Shown here: piece by piece, positions 36,584 to 46,418 of the stretch | Position numbering within the stretch: the stretch's first letter is position 1 | Layout of the letters: every line of letters begins with the position of its first letter | Source of the DNA: Saccharibacter sp. 17.LH.SD | GTDB lineage: Bacteria > Pseudomonadota > Alphaproteobacteria > Acetobacterales > Acetobacteraceae | Direction of reading: 5' to 3' | Assembly (NCBI RefSeq): GCF_009834805.1 | Contig: NZ_WVHO01000011.1 | Location: 248,001 to 312,000 of the forward strand | Length of the DNA stretch: 64,000 nucleotides | Notes under the pieces: model-generated | The model's input: only the letters and a program-made list of their open reading frames with translations | Database searches by the model: none | What the model was told of the DNA's origin: nothing | Position numbers and translations under genes: made by a program

Positions 36584-37785
36584 GCCAGAAACATTCCATA
36601 TCCCTAAACCGCCGTCATTTCATTCGTGGATTATGTGGAGCAGCAACATTAGGGAGCTTGCCTCTTTCAGCTCTTGCAAAATCTACTCTTCACCATCAAC
36701 CGGGGATTACGACTCCTCAACAGCCTTTTCTTTATTTTATAACGTTCGACCTCAAAACGGATAACCGGCGTGACGTCATAACGCTTATGCAGCGTTGGAG
36801 CGACATGGCCGCATCTTTAATAAATGAAAAAACTCCCCCTACTCCAGTAGATTCTGGAGAAACTATCGGCCTACCTTCCCCTAACCTCACGCTCACATTT
36901 GGATTTGGTCCGGGTCTTTTTATCCACGAAGGCAAAGATCGCTACGACCTTCTTTCACGTAGACCTGCCGCTCTAGCAGATTTACCACGCTTCAATGGAG
37001 ATCAACTTATTGCAGCACGCTCAGGAGGAGATTTATGTGTCCAAAGCTGTGCCAATGACCCCCAATCTGCCTTCCACGCGGCACGTTCTTTAACACGTGC
37101 CGCATACGGCATCGCTGAACCACGATGGAGCCAAGCGGGTTTTCTTCCCCATTTTTCCAAAAATCAAACACCTCGAAATTTGATGGGCTTCAAAGACGGA
37201 ACTATCAACCCTGATACACATTCCCCAAAGGTCGCCGATAAATATATCTGGGCAGACCCAAAAGCCTGCCCATGGATGGAAGGCGGCAGCTATCTTGTTG
37301 CCCGTATCATCCGTATCGCCCTCGAACATTGGGACCAAATGAAAGTATCTTTCCAGGAAGAAACCATGGGAAGACAAAAAAAATCAGGGGCTCCTATCGG
37401 CGGAGTACACGAGTTTGATCCCCTGACCTTGAAGCAAACAGACAAAGACGGAAATCTCTTAACTGCTGAAAACTCACATGCTCGCCTCGCAGCCCCCGAG
37501 GAAAATGATGGAGCACAGCTTTTAAGAAGAGCCTATGCCTATAATAACGGACTGAGTTTCACAGCTGAACGCTGGCCACCATGGCGCCAAGGAAACGAAT
37601 TTGATGCCGGTCTTTTATTCCTCTGCTACCAGCAGGACCCTCGAACGGCCTTTACAAAAATATTCGAACGCATGGCAAAGTTCGATATGATGAATCAATT
37701 CACAACCCATATCGGAAGCGCTCTCTTTGCCTGCCCAGGAAGAGAAGACGGCCACTATATAGGGGCTTCCCTCCTAGAAGGATAA
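36580..37785 (+). CDS. Tat-exported DyP-type haem peroxidase (EfeB-like)
   Basis: 401 residues. Twin-arginine signal NRRHFIRGLCGAATLG (R11, R12) with a hydrophobic segment ending near ALAK. DyP motif GFKDGT at 203-208 (catalytic D206), proximal haem ligand H300 in AENSHARLAAP, and distal Arg in LLRRAYAY (about R317). It resembles EfeB deferrochelatase/peroxidase, which oxidises dyes and may release iron from haem. The usual efeU and efeO partners are absent. Its ATG overlaps the propeller gene stop by 4 bases, so they are coupled. Confidence 0.9.
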   Translation: MSQKHSISLNRRHFIRGLCGAATLGSLPLSALAKSTLHHQPGITTPQQPFLYFITFDLKTDNRRDVITLMQRWSDMAASLINEKTPPTPVDSGETIGLPSPNLTLTFGFGPGLFIHEGKDRYDLLSRRPAALADLPRFNGDQLIAARSGGDLCVQSCANDPQSAFHAARSLTRAAYGIAEPRWSQAGFLPHFSKNQTPRNLMGFKDGTINPDTHSPKVADKYIWADPKACPWMEGGSYLVARIIRIALEHWDQMKVSFQEETMGRQKKSGAPIGGVHEFDPLTLKQTDKDGNLLTAENSHARLAAPEENDGAQLLRRAYAYNNGLSFTAERWPPWRQGNEFDAGLLFLCYQQDPRTAFTKIFERMAKFDMMNQFTTHIGSALFACPGREDGHYIGASLLEG

Positions 37786-37804
37786 GCCTGGCCTATTCGT
37801 TTGT

Positions 37805-37840
37805 AAAAAACCACTCTCCTTAATAAAGGAAAGTGGTTTT
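37805..37840. terminator. Bidirectional terminator after the DyP operon
   Basis: Stem AACCACTCTCCTT / AAGGAAAGTGGTT with one mismatch around a 4-base loop, flanked by A-rich and T-rich runs. It separates the DyP gene from the convergent Hint-domain gene. Confidence 0.85.
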
Positions 37841-37848
37841 CTATAAAA

Positions 37849-39471
37849 CTAAGCACTCATTAAAAATGAAGCTTCAGAGTAAGAAGAGTCAGAAGCCTCA
37901 TCTTCAATACGATAAGGCCCTGCTTTCTGAACATGTATGCTTAAGACACGCATAGATGATGTGTTCCCAACAGGGAGAAGCGCATCACCTTTTGTCCACC
38001 GACAATGCGAAGCCTCAATTACATCCCATCCTTGCAATGAAGATTCTTGAAATGGTGTTTCTATGATCGAACACCCATCATCCTGGAATAGACGAAGATC
38101 ATCAATCAACACACCAAGATTTCGCCGATCATCCACAAAAGGCCCAACAACTTCGGATGGACGTGAAGTCCGTGACAAAATACGGACATTCGCTACCCGT
38201 TCAGGTAAACGAAATAAATAATGTTGGTTACTCACACGATAAGGGAGAAGAACCTCGCCCGTATCAATCATAAGACGCAGATTAGGCTCTTCCGTTGTTT
38301 CATGAGCTGACAACACACACCCCGCGCGTTGAGCAACATCTTTCCAAATTGGCTCAACAACATCCCTACGCGTCACAAGCGGTGCCGCGGCATCCTTTTC
38401 CCACGTTTTGCGATATTGCTCTAAATTCTCTGATGACGCATTAATGCTCGCAAACACACTAAATACATGCCTTGATCCGGTGTCTAAATAAGTCTCAGAC
38501 AACGCATCATTAGCCCAAATAACAGAATGCTTTTCGGTTTCAACATGGTAAATATCATATTCTGTTACATCATTCTGATAAGCAACAGTGGAACCATTAA
38601 CGAGCATTCGGGCTGGAATAAAAACCCCTTCCACAAACATGCAATGCTCAGGAGTCACAAAAAGATCTTGCGACGGAACGTTATCTGCTAAAGCATTTTG
38701 TTGAATGCGTACCGGATATTCCGCCTTTCCGTCATTTATACCATGGCGGACATAAACGCGACTCTTCCCAACCCACCGAAGTGGATGCGCCTCAAGTTTT
38801 CCATCCTTATATATGGAAACAACATCTCCAATTTTGAGATCCTCAACTTTTACATCCCCATTAGGAGTACGAATCAAAGTTCCCGCGAGATAGCAGGGAT
38901 TAAATGTATTATTATTCTCATTGGACCCCCCTTTATCTTTCCCATTGGGGCCTCCTCCTGGAATATTATCCTCAGAAAACATAATGTTTCCTAAATAATA
39001 TACATCCGGAGTATTCGGCTCGCTCGTATTAAAGTAATGATCAATCGTTTTACCAATATACTTCTTAGGGTCAACAGTCGGGTTAGCAATCATATACCAG
39101 TCACGATCAGAGCCGGTCCGGGTCCTCCCATTAACTACCCCCGTAACAGGAGAACTATCCTGCACGATAATAACTGAAGGATCGTCAGACGAATATTCTC
39201 GACTAACAGAAAAATTTTTTACACTGCCATTTCCATATTTTATAGAAATTGTATGTCTTTTTTGAGCATTAACTCCAAATGTAACCATCACACCAGGGCT
39301 TACAGTATTTCCTCCCGATCCCAACGTATACTCGGTTTTACTGTCATACTGGTCAGGCTTATCATTTGCTACATATTTGTAACCATCAGGAATCCCTGCT
39401 TCTTTAAACCCCGCTTGAAGTTTAAAAATACTAAGCTGGTACGTTCCTGAATCTGGTAGAACTGAAGGCAT
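37849..39471 (-). CDS. Hint-domain (hedgehog/intein-type) protein
   Basis: 540 residues, no signal peptide. Residues 1-190 are an uncharacterised Gly/Ser/Thr/Asn-rich segment with YNDKPDQY-like and DWYMIANPTVDPKKYIGK stretches. A Hint domain follows, starting at the catalytic Cys in NPCYLAGTLIRTPNGDVKVE, with LKIGDVV, VTPEHCMFVEG (His-containing block) and YHVETEKHSVIWAN. The last ~170 residues are unassigned and include VLLPYRVSNQHYLFRLPERV. Such proteins are common in acetic acid bacteria and related alphaproteobacteria; the Hint domain is expected to self-cleave, but the released product is unknown. Flanked by a bidirectional terminator and AT-rich DNA. Confidence 0.8.
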   Translation of the reverse strand: MPSVLPDSGTYQLSIFKLQAGFKEAGIPDGYKYVANDKPDQYDSKTEYTLGSGGNTVSPGVMVTFGVNAQKRHTISIKYGNGSVKNFSVSREYSSDDPSVIIVQDSSPVTGVVNGRTRTGSDRDWYMIANPTVDPKKYIGKTIDHYFNTSEPNTPDVYYLGNIMFSEDNIPGGGPNGKDKGGSNENNNTFNPCYLAGTLIRTPNGDVKVEDLKIGDVVSIYKDGKLEAHPLRWVGKSRVYVRHGINDGKAEYPVRIQQNALADNVPSQDLFVTPEHCMFVEGVFIPARMLVNGSTVAYQNDVTEYDIYHVETEKHSVIWANDALSETYLDTGSRHVFSVFASINASSENLEQYRKTWEKDAAAPLVTRRDVVEPIWKDVAQRAGCVLSAHETTEEPNLRLMIDTGEVLLPYRVSNQHYLFRLPERVANVRILSRTSRPSEVVGPFVDDRRNLGVLIDDLRLFQDDGCSIIETPFQESSLQGWDVIEASHCRWTKGDALLPVGNTSSMRVLSIHVQKAGPYRIEDEASDSSYSEASFLMSA

Positions 39472-40029
39472 GCCAGCATCCCTAATTAGATAGACTACTT
39501 ATCAAGAGTCTTATAAAAAGATTGAGCAACTCTGATAAATTATACCTATTTAATAGTCAACGCTATATGCCACTACAAATGTAAGCCTCTATACCGATAC
39601 CGGAAATAGAGTCCCAGAACTGCACTACAGACTAATTAAAATCCAAAACAACATCTATAATAATTGTTATATAATTAACAATTTTTCTCCTCTAGAGTAT
39701 AATCACAAACCAAGACCAATTGTAAAATTAACAAACAATTCAACATTATAATCCCAACTAACAAGACATATTTTCTTATCGATATACAAACAGTATACTT
39801 GGCATTACGCTATAAAAATAAAATATCTTGTTTTTTAATTAAATATTTTTTTATATATCAATCAAATTCTATTCGGAGTTGGTGCGTTAAATTAGTAACA
39901 TTTATGAGCCACAATTTACCAAACCTCTTGATAACTTTCTTTTACATTCTAGCACAAAATTAACATCCCACCATGAAGTCTTAACCAAGAATCGCTTGCC
40001 TTCTTCGCTGAAGCACGCATGATTCGCCT
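39472..40029. other. 558-base AT-rich gene-free region
   Basis: Strikingly AT-rich compared with its surroundings. No gene is supported on either strand. It holds the upstream regions of the minus-strand Hint gene and of dapB. No RNA family was recognised. High A+T could reflect an intrinsic promoter region or horizontally acquired DNA around the Hint gene. Confidence 0.6.
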
Positions 40030-40779
40030 ATGACTATGCTTACTTCCCCTCGTATTGGTATTGCCGGAATCACCGGTCGACTTGGTTCCCTCTGCGCCGA
40101 AGAGGCAGGATCACTCCTTGTAGGAGGCTTATCACGCAAGGCTGACCCCTCTCGCCATATCGTCAGCCGTGCGGAAGAGCTTGCAAAACAATGCGATGTG
40201 ATCATTGATGTCAGTCATGCTAGCCTCATCCCCACTCATGCTCACGCCTTTGCCGCGGCAGGTTGTGCGTGGGTGATAGGAACAACAGGCCTCAACGAAG
40301 AGGCCCGTAAGGCGATTGAAAACGCTTCTCAACATATTGCCGTCCTTCAAGCCGCGAATTTTTCACCCGCCCTCACGATGCTTCTTTCTCTTGCCCGTGA
40401 GCTTGGAGCTTCCCTCCCTGATTACGATGCCGAAATTCTGGAAGTTCACCATCGCCAAAAGCTTGATGCCCCTTCTGGAACTGCTTTAGCGATTGGCCGT
40501 GCCGTCGCCGAAGGCCGCCATGTGGATTTCGAAAGTGTTGCGCGCGCAAATCAGAACGGAAAGCGCCCTGATGGAGCCATTGGCTTTGCCTCATTACGCG
40601 GGGGACAAGTGATCGGGGAGCATGATCTTCACTTTTTCACACAAGACGAAGAAATCACCCTTTCGCATCGCGCTCTCGACCGCCGCGTCTTCGCACGAGG
40701 CGCTCTAAAAGCCGCTCATTGGCTTGCACAAAACAAATCACCAGCCCTCTACACAATGGAGGATGTTTTAAGAAAATAA
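40030..40779 (+). CDS. dapB: 4-hydroxy-tetrahydrodipicolinate reductase
   Basis: 249 residues, DapB family. N-terminal nucleotide fold starts RIGIAGITGRLG, followed by DVIIDVSHASL and IGTTGLN. The catalytic and substrate motif reads EVHHRQKLDAPSGTALAIG, with the conserved HH and K-x-D-x-P-S-G-T. DapB reduces HTPA to tetrahydrodipicolinate in lysine and diaminopimelate synthesis. asd, of the same pathway, is about 8 kb away. Confidence 0.95.
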   Translation: MTMLTSPRIGIAGITGRLGSLCAEEAGSLLVGGLSRKADPSRHIVSRAEELAKQCDVIIDVSHASLIPTHAHAFAAAGCAWVIGTTGLNEEARKAIENASQHIAVLQAANFSPALTMLLSLARELGASLPDYDAEILEVHHRQKLDAPSGTALAIGRAVAEGRHVDFESVARANQNGKRPDGAIGFASLRGGQVIGEHDLHFFTQDEEITLSHRALDRRVFARGALKAAHWLAQNKSPALYTMEDVLRK

Positions 40780-40950
40780 GCTCTCTTTTCATGCAATAGA
40801 TGTCAAAAGAGGGAAAGGTTTCTTCGCCTTCCCTCTTGACCCAGAAGAATATTTCCGCCAAGCGGGAAGACCCTGATGCTGCGGCTTCTCCCTACAACAC
40901 AGGGGCGTCGTGGCTTTTTTTTCACCACTCATTCCCTGTGAGGTCCCTGA
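40780..40950 (+). promoter_or_regulatory. Structured metK leader; start codon inside a hairpin
   Basis: 171 bases between dapB and metK contain several stems. GTCAAAAGAGGG (from 40801) pairs with CCCTCTTGAC (to 40841). TTCC-GC and GC-GGAA form a short stem around 40850. CCCTG/CAGGG flank a 24-base loop near 40875-40908, followed by an eight-T run. CACTCA (40926-40931) pairs with TGAGTG (40948-40953), the last three bases being the GTG start; GAGG (40940-40943) is in the loop. I do not recognise a named riboswitch here, but translation control of an S-adenosylmethionine synthase gene is an obvious possibility. Confidence 0.45.
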
Positions 40951-42135
40951 GTGCGCAATCACGGCGATTTTCTTTTCACTTCTGAATCTGTCTCTGAAGG
41001 TCATCCGGACAAAGTAGCAGACCGTATTTCTGATACGGTTCTTGATGCTTATATGGCTGCTGACCCAGAAGCCCGCGTGGCCTGCGAGACCTTGGTGACG
41101 ACCAATCGTGTCATCCTCGCTGGTGAGGTTCGTGGACCGGAATCTGTTGAAAAGACTCTGATCGACCGTGCCCGCGAGGCGATCAAAGATATCGGTTACG
41201 ACCAAGAAGGCTTCTCTTGGAAAAAAGCAGACATTACATCCTACCTGCACGCGCAGTCTGCTGATATTGCTGTTGGCGTTGATAGCGACGGCGAGAAAGA
41301 CGAGGGTGCGGGCGATCAAGGCATCATGTTCGGTTTTGCAACACGCGAAACTGAAGAATTAATGCCAGCTCCTCTTTTCTATGCTCAAAGCATTCTAGAA
41401 AGAATCCGCGACTACCGCAAAACCAATGATGCGCGTGGTGTCGGCCTTCTCCCAGATGCAAAAAGCCAAGTCACACTGCGTTATGTCGACGGTAAGCCCA
41501 TCGGGGCCACCTCTGTCGTTGTGTCGACACAACATATGGCAGACATGCGTCAAAATACTATTCGCGAGATGGTGCGTGAAACTGTCCGCGAGGTACTTCC
41601 CGAAGGATGGATGTGCCCAGAGCATGAGTTTTACGTCAACCCAACAGGTAACTTCGTTATCGGCGGGCCTGACGGTGATGCTGGGCTAACCGGGCGTAAG
41701 ATCATTGTTGATACTTATGGTGGCGCTGCCCCTCATGGTGGTGGTGCTTTTTCTGGGAAAGACCCCACTAAAGTTGACCGTTCAGCCGCTTATGCAGCCC
41801 GTTATCTCGCTAAGAATATCGTTGCGGCTGACTTAGCGGACCGTTGCACCATCCAACTCAGTTACGCTATCGGCGTGTCTCGCCCGCTATCCATTTATGT
41901 CGATCTGGACGGAACAGGTAAGGACGTTGATGAAGTGCGTCTTGGCGCACTCCTCAATGAGATTATGGACCTTTCCCCGCGTGGTATCCGTCAACATCTG
42001 CGCCTAAATCGTCCGATTTATACCAAGACATCAGCTTATGGTCACTTTGGCCGTATCCCTGACCCTGCTCTTGATAATTTCACGTGGGAAAATACTGATC
42101 TTGCAGACACGCTGAAAAACGCTCTAAATCGCTAA
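40951..42135 (+). CDS. metK: S-adenosylmethionine synthase
   Basis: 394 residues from GTG 40951. All family landmarks: [57 protein letters not shown]. It makes S-adenosylmethionine from methionine and ATP. GAGG lies 7 bases upstream and the GTG is in a possible hairpin stem (see leader). A clear terminator follows at 42177-42217. Confidence 0.97.
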   Translation: MRNHGDFLFTSESVSEGHPDKVADRISDTVLDAYMAADPEARVACETLVTTNRVILAGEVRGPESVEKTLIDRAREAIKDIGYDQEGFSWKKADITSYLHAQSADIAVGVDSDGEKDEGAGDQGIMFGFATRETEELMPAPLFYAQSILERIRDYRKTNDARGVGLLPDAKSQVTLRYVDGKPIGATSVVVSTQHMADMRQNTIREMVRETVREVLPEGWMCPEHEFYVNPTGNFVIGGPDGDAGLTGRKIIVDTYGGAAPHGGGAFSGKDPTKVDRSAAYAARYLAKNIVAADLADRCTIQLSYAIGVSRPLSIYVDLDGTGKDVDEVRLGALLNEIMDLSPRGIRQHLRLNRPIYTKTSAYGHFGRIPDPALDNFTWENTDLADTLKNALNR

Positions 42136-42176
42136 TCACCCCCCGTGATGGAGAGCATTTTCTCCACCTTAATCCC

Positions 42177-42217
42177 CCCCTGTCTGATGAACTTATCAAC
42201 CAACAGACAGGGGTTTT
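42177..42217 (+). terminator. Terminator after metK
   Basis: 10-bp perfect stem CCCCTGTCTG / CAGACAGGGG (42177-42186, 42204-42213) followed by TTTTG. It lies only 19 bases before the trmB start. Confidence 0.82.
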
Positions 42218-42235
42218 GTCCTCTTCAACTATAGT

Positions 42236-42943
42236 GTGATCAACACGTTGCTCGACGATCTTAAACCTCAGCCAGAACGCCTTTATGGTCGCCAGCGTGG
42301 CCACCCCCTTCGCCCACGCCAGCAACGCCTTCTTGATGAGGCGTTACCACGGGTCACATTTAACGCTTTCCAAAACCCGCATAACGGCTTTTCAAAACCT
42401 GTCAAAAAAATCTTTCTCGAAATTGGTTTTGGCAATGGCGAACATGCTTTTGAACAAGCTGCACACCACCCTGATGTCGGCTATATCGCATCAGAAGTCT
42501 TCGATAATGGTCTATGCTCTCTGCTCTCCCGCATTATTCCGGAAGGAGAAGAAGCCACCGCACCACCACCAGAAAATCTACGCCTTTGGGGAGAAGATGC
42601 GCGCATTCTGTTGCGTGAACTACCCGACCAATGTTTAGACCGCGCCTATCTCATGTTCCCCGATCCATGGCCAAAGGCGCGCCATGCAAAACGCCGTTTT
42701 ATACACCCTGACAATATCCGCCAGATGGCACGTCTTCTTAAACCTGGTGCCCTCTGGCGTGTCGCGAGTGATCACCCTGTTTATCAAGAATGGGTGAATG
42801 ATGTCATGACACAGCAATCCCTCTTTGATGCCCCGGCCCCAGCACTCGAGCGCCCCTCTGATTGGTCCGCAACACGCTATGAAGCGAAAGCCTTCAGAGA
42901 AGGACGCCAACCTTTTTACTGGACCTTTGTCCGTCGTGGGTGA
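42236..42943 (+). CDS. trmB: tRNA (guanine-N7)-methyltransferase
   Basis: 235 residues from GTG 42236. SAM-binding EIGFGNGEHAFEQA, and the TrmB catalytic segment MFPDPWPKARHAKRRFI. It methylates G46 of tRNA variable loops. The gene starts 18 bases after the metK terminator, so its promoter must lie within or before it. Confidence 0.93.
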   Translation: MINTLLDDLKPQPERLYGRQRGHPLRPRQQRLLDEALPRVTFNAFQNPHNGFSKPVKKIFLEIGFGNGEHAFEQAAHHPDVGYIASEVFDNGLCSLLSRIIPEGEEATAPPPENLRLWGEDARILLRELPDQCLDRAYLMFPDPWPKARHAKRRFIHPDNIRQMARLLKPGALWRVASDHPVYQEWVNDVMTQQSLFDAPAPALERPSDWSATRYEAKAFREGRQPFYWTFVRRG

Positions 42944-42997
42944 CATACCGCACAGACAAACACTCTCAACGTTTTTCATGCGTAGGAGACCACACCT

Positions 42998-44659
42998 ATG
43001 ACACAGTCTAAAATCGACGATAACGCCATCGAACGAGATGAAATGGCCTTCGATGTTGTGATCGTAGGCGGTGGTCCAGCTGGACTTTCCGCTGCTATTC
43101 ACCTCCGACAGAAGAACCCGGAGCTCTCTGTATGTCTGCTCGATAAAGGCAGTGAAATCGGCGCCCATATTGTTTCTGGCGCTGTCATTGAGCCACGAGC
43201 CCTCGCTGAACTCTTTCCTGATTGGAAGGAAAGAGGCGCTCCTCTCAATACCCCCGTATCCGAAGAAAAGCTCCTTTACCTTACTGAAAAACGCGCCATC
43301 TCCGTTCCTGCATTGCATGTGCTCATGCCGCAAATGGATAATCGCGGTAATTATGTTATTTCACTTGGGGATTTCTGCCGTTGGCTTGCAGAACAAGCTG
43401 AAGCATTAGGCGTAGAAATTTATCCCGGCTTTGCGGCTGCCCAACTCCATATCCAAGAAGGACGTGTTGCAGGGATTATAACCGGCGATATGGGGATTGA
43501 CCGCGAAGGTAAGCATAAAGCGGACTTTACGCCAGGAATGATCCTAAGTGCGCGTCAAACCATCTTTGCCGAGGGGGCACGCGGCTCTCTCAGTGCTGAC
43601 GTCATCGCCCAATATAATCTCCGTGATGGTATTGACCCACAAACCTATGGCCTCGGCATTAAAGAAGTGTGGGAGATCCCTAAAGAAAAACATCGCCCTG
43701 GCTTTGTGCAACATAGCTTTGGCTGGCCACTCGATGCACACACTTATGGCGGCGCTTTTCTCTATCATTTCGGTGAGAATCTCGTCTCTTATGGGTTCGT
43801 CACAGCACTGGATTACAGCAATCCATGGCTTTCCCCTTTTGAGGAAATGCAACGAACCAAAACACATCCCGCTTTCCGTCATCATTTCGAAGGTGGACGG
43901 CGCATCAGCTACGGAGCCCGTGCTCTTTCCGAAGGTGGGTTGCAATCTCTTCCACGCCCTAGCTTCCCCGGTGGCGTGTTAACAGGAGATTGTGCTGGGT
44001 TCCTCAATATGCCCAAAATCAAAGGCACGCATACAGCCATGAAGTCCGGTATGATTGCCGCTGACGCCGTTCTGGCGGCCCTTGAGCATGATCGTGCCGA
44101 AGCGCAAAGTTACCAGGACCTTTTGCGTCAATCCTGGCTGTGGTCTGAACTGCATGCAGCCCGCAATATCCGCCCGGCTTTCTCCAAATGGGGGATGCAT
44201 GTCGGCGCGCTTTATAGTGGGATTGATAGCATGATCTTTCGAGGCAATGCGCCTTGGACATTACGCCACCCTCATGCGGATAATACAACACTCAAACCAG
44301 CGAATAAGGCTCCCAAAATCGCCTACCCTAAGCCGGATGATATTATCACGTTCGACCGCACGAGTTCTGTTTTCCTCAGTGGCATTAGCCATGATGAAAA
44401 TCAGCCTACCCACCTGAAACTGCGTAACCCCGCCATTTGGAATGACGTCAATGAGACCCGCTATGCGTCGCCAGAAAGTCGTTATTGTCCCGCAGGTGTT
44501 TACGAAGCCGATACACGTGAAGATGGGGAAAAATACTTGCGTATTAATGCACAAAATTGTGTGCATTGTAAAAGTTGCGATATCAAGGATCCCCAACAAA
44601 ATATTCGTTGGTGCCCTCCCGAGGGAGGAAGTGGTCCAAACTATTCTTCCGGTATGTAA
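42998..44659 (+). CDS. Electron-transfer flavoprotein-ubiquinone oxidoreductase
   Basis: 553 residues. N-terminal FAD motif DVVIVGGGPAGLSAAIHL (about 25-42); the C-terminal [4Fe-4S] site is complete: CVHCKSC followed by DIKDPQQNIRWCPPEGGSG. It is a membrane-bound enzyme that passes electrons from reduced ETF to ubiquinone. Next to etfB and etfA on the same strand it forms the full ETF relay for acyl-CoA, sarcosine or other dehydrogenases; none of these is in the window. Confidence 0.95.
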   Translation: MTQSKIDDNAIERDEMAFDVVIVGGGPAGLSAAIHLRQKNPELSVCLLDKGSEIGAHIVSGAVIEPRALAELFPDWKERGAPLNTPVSEEKLLYLTEKRAISVPALHVLMPQMDNRGNYVISLGDFCRWLAEQAEALGVEIYPGFAAAQLHIQEGRVAGIITGDMGIDREGKHKADFTPGMILSARQTIFAEGARGSLSADVIAQYNLRDGIDPQTYGLGIKEVWEIPKEKHRPGFVQHSFGWPLDAHTYGGAFLYHFGENLVSYGFVTALDYSNPWLSPFEEMQRTKTHPAFRHHFEGGRRISYGARALSEGGLQSLPRPSFPGGVLTGDCAGFLNMPKIKGTHTAMKSGMIAADAVLAALEHDRAEAQSYQDLLRQSWLWSELHAARNIRPAFSKWGMHVGALYSGIDSMIFRGNAPWTLRHPHADNTTLKPANKAPKIAYPKPDDIITFDRTSSVFLSGISHDENQPTHLKLRNPAIWNDVNETRYASPESRYCPAGVYEADTREDGEKYLRINAQNCVHCKSCDIKDPQQNIRWCPPEGGSGPNYSSGM

Positions 44660-44751
44660 TGAGAATCAGCTATACAGGACCAGAATATGACTTTTTCACG
44701 CAGGTATATTAACCTACGTGTCATTCTTATCAGCGGCGACAGTAGCGAAAG

Positions 44752-45507
44752 ATGACGATGAAAGTTCTTGTCCCCGTCAAACGGGTTGTTGATTATAACA
44801 TCAAGCCGCGTGTTGCGGCTGATGGTCGTGGTGTCGAAACTCAGGGCGTGAAAATGTCCATGAATCCTTTCGATGAGATCGCACTTGAAGAAGCCATTCG
44901 CCTCCGCGAAAAAGGCCATGCAAGTTCGGTTGTTGTCGTTTCCATCGGGCCACAAGCCGCACAGGACACGCTCCGTACAGCGATGGCTATGGGGGCCGAC
45001 CAAGCGATTCTTGTCCGCACAGACGCAGCGCTGGAACCTCTTGCCGTTGCTAACCTTCTTAAGGTCATCGTCGAGCGCGAAAACCCAGGCCTAGTCAGCA
45101 TGGGGAAACAAGCGATCGATGATGATATGAACGCGACGGGACAAATTCTTGCTGCCAAGTTGGGATGGCCACAGGCAACATTTGCGAGCCAGGTCAAGAT
45201 ACATGATGGCAAAGCAGAGGTTTCACGCGAGGTCGATGGCGGTATTGAGGTTGTTAACGTCTCACTTCCAGCAGTCATCACAGCGGATTTGCGCCTTAAC
45301 GAGCCACGTTATGCGTCCTTGCCCAATATCATGAAGGCACGCAAAAAACCCCTCGAAACCCTGGACGCTGAGTCTCTCGGTGTTGACCTGACGCCTCGCC
45401 TAAAAGTGGTGAATGTCTCTGAACCACCTGAACGTCAGGCAGGCGTTATTGTGGAAACGGTGGATGAGCTCGTCCATAAACTCAAGACAGAAGCAAAGGT
45501 ACTCTAA
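44752..45507 (+). CDS. etfB: Electron-transfer flavoprotein beta subunit
   Basis: 251 residues from ATG 44752; ATG 44758, starting [19 protein letters not shown], is equally plausible. Family blocks are [19 protein letters not shown], the AMP-binding region, and [20 protein letters not shown]. It pairs with EtfA, whose start codon shares one base with its stop (TAATG). Confidence 0.95.
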   Translation: MTMKVLVPVKRVVDYNIKPRVAADGRGVETQGVKMSMNPFDEIALEEAIRLREKGHASSVVVVSIGPQAAQDTLRTAMAMGADQAILVRTDAALEPLAVANLLKVIVERENPGLVSMGKQAIDDDMNATGQILAAKLGWPQATFASQVKIHDGKAEVSREVDGGIEVVNVSLPAVITADLRLNEPRYASLPNIMKARKKPLETLDAESLGVDLTPRLKVVNVSEPPERQAGVIVETVDELVHKLKTEAKVL

Positions 45508-46418
45508 TGACAGCTCTTGTTCTGATTGAGACCGAACAGGGAACTGTTCGCCAGGCTTCTCGCTCCGCGATCTCAGCAGCATCACGCTTTGGCGATGTTG
45601 ATGTGATCCTCTTTGGCGACAATGCAGAAAATGCTGCTAAGCTCGCCAATGTTCGTAAAGTTCTGCACGTAACAAACCTTCCTCATCTTCTTGCAGAACC
45701 CGCCGCTGCTCTTCTTGCGACACTCGCTGAGAATTATACTCACATTGTCAGCGCTGTTTCAGCAAACAGCAAAAACATACTGCCACGTCTTGCCGGTCTT
45801 CTCGACGTCCAGCCTCTCACTGATGTGATCGAGATCAAAAATGACGATACGTTTGTGCGTCCTATCTATGCAGGCAACGCACTCGCTACGGTTCAATCCT
45901 CTGATCGCATTAAAGTCCTCACCGTTCGCGGCTCAAGCTTTGACCCAGTCGCCGCAGAAGGTGGAAACGCTCCTGTAGAGACACTTGGAGCTCCAGGTGG
46001 TTATGATAAAAGCCACTTCGTCAAAGTGGAATTCTCACATTCTGACCGCCCAGAACTCGAAGTCGCCCGTGTGATTATCTCCGGCGGTAAGGGCGTTAAA
46101 GATGCCGGTAATTTCCAGAAGCTTTTGGAGCCAATTGCTGACAAATTAAATGCTGCCATTGGTGCCTCTCGTGCAGCTGTCGATGCCGGCTTTGCCCCTA
46201 ACGAAATGCAGGTGGGACAAACAGGTAAGGTCGTCGCCCCAGAGCTCTACATCGCTGTCGGTCTCTCAGGTGCACTCCAGCATCTAGCGGGAATAAAAGA
46301 TAGCCGCGTCATTGTGGCTATTAACATTGATCCGGATGCGCCTATTTTCAAAGTTGCCGATTATGGCATTGTGGGTGATCTTTTCGACATACTCCCAGCA
46401 TTAGAGAAAGCTCTCTAA
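45507..46418 (+). CDS. etfA: Electron-transfer flavoprotein alpha subunit
   Basis: 303 residues. The FAD-binding C-terminal domain is intact: [38 protein letters not shown] and [20 protein letters not shown]. Together with EtfB it accepts electrons from flavoprotein dehydrogenases. A hairpin CCCCCTAT / ATAGGGGG (46429-46462) follows the stop and may end the transcript, although it lacks a T-run. Confidence 0.95.
   Translation: MTALVLIETEQGTVRQASRSAISAASRFGDVDVILFGDNAENAAKLANVRKVLHVTNLPHLLAEPAAALLATLAENYTHIVSAVSANSKNILPRLAGLLDVQPLTDVIEIKNDDTFVRPIYAGNALATVQSSDRIKVLTVRGSSFDPVAAEGGNAPVETLGAPGGYDKSHFVKVEFSHSDRPELEVARVIISGGKGVKDAGNFQKLLEPIADKLNAAIGASRAAVDAGFAPNEMQVGQTGKVVAPELYIAVGLSGALQHLAGIKDSRVIVAINIDPDAPIFKVADYGIVGDLFDILPALEKAL

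Noticed and set aside
36580-37785. EfeUOB iron-uptake operon
   Set aside because: Only an EfeB-like peroxidase is present; neighbours are a porin and a propeller-like protein, not EfeU or EfeO.
37849-39471. Intein inside a host protein
   Set aside because: The Hint domain sits in a stand-alone protein, with no host enzyme split on either side, and it resembles hedgehog-type Hint proteins of acetic acid bacteria.
40780-40950. SAM-II or SAM/SAH riboswitch upstream of metK
   Set aside because: Structure is present, but the conserved cores I know for these classes are not. It is reported as an unclassified leader instead.
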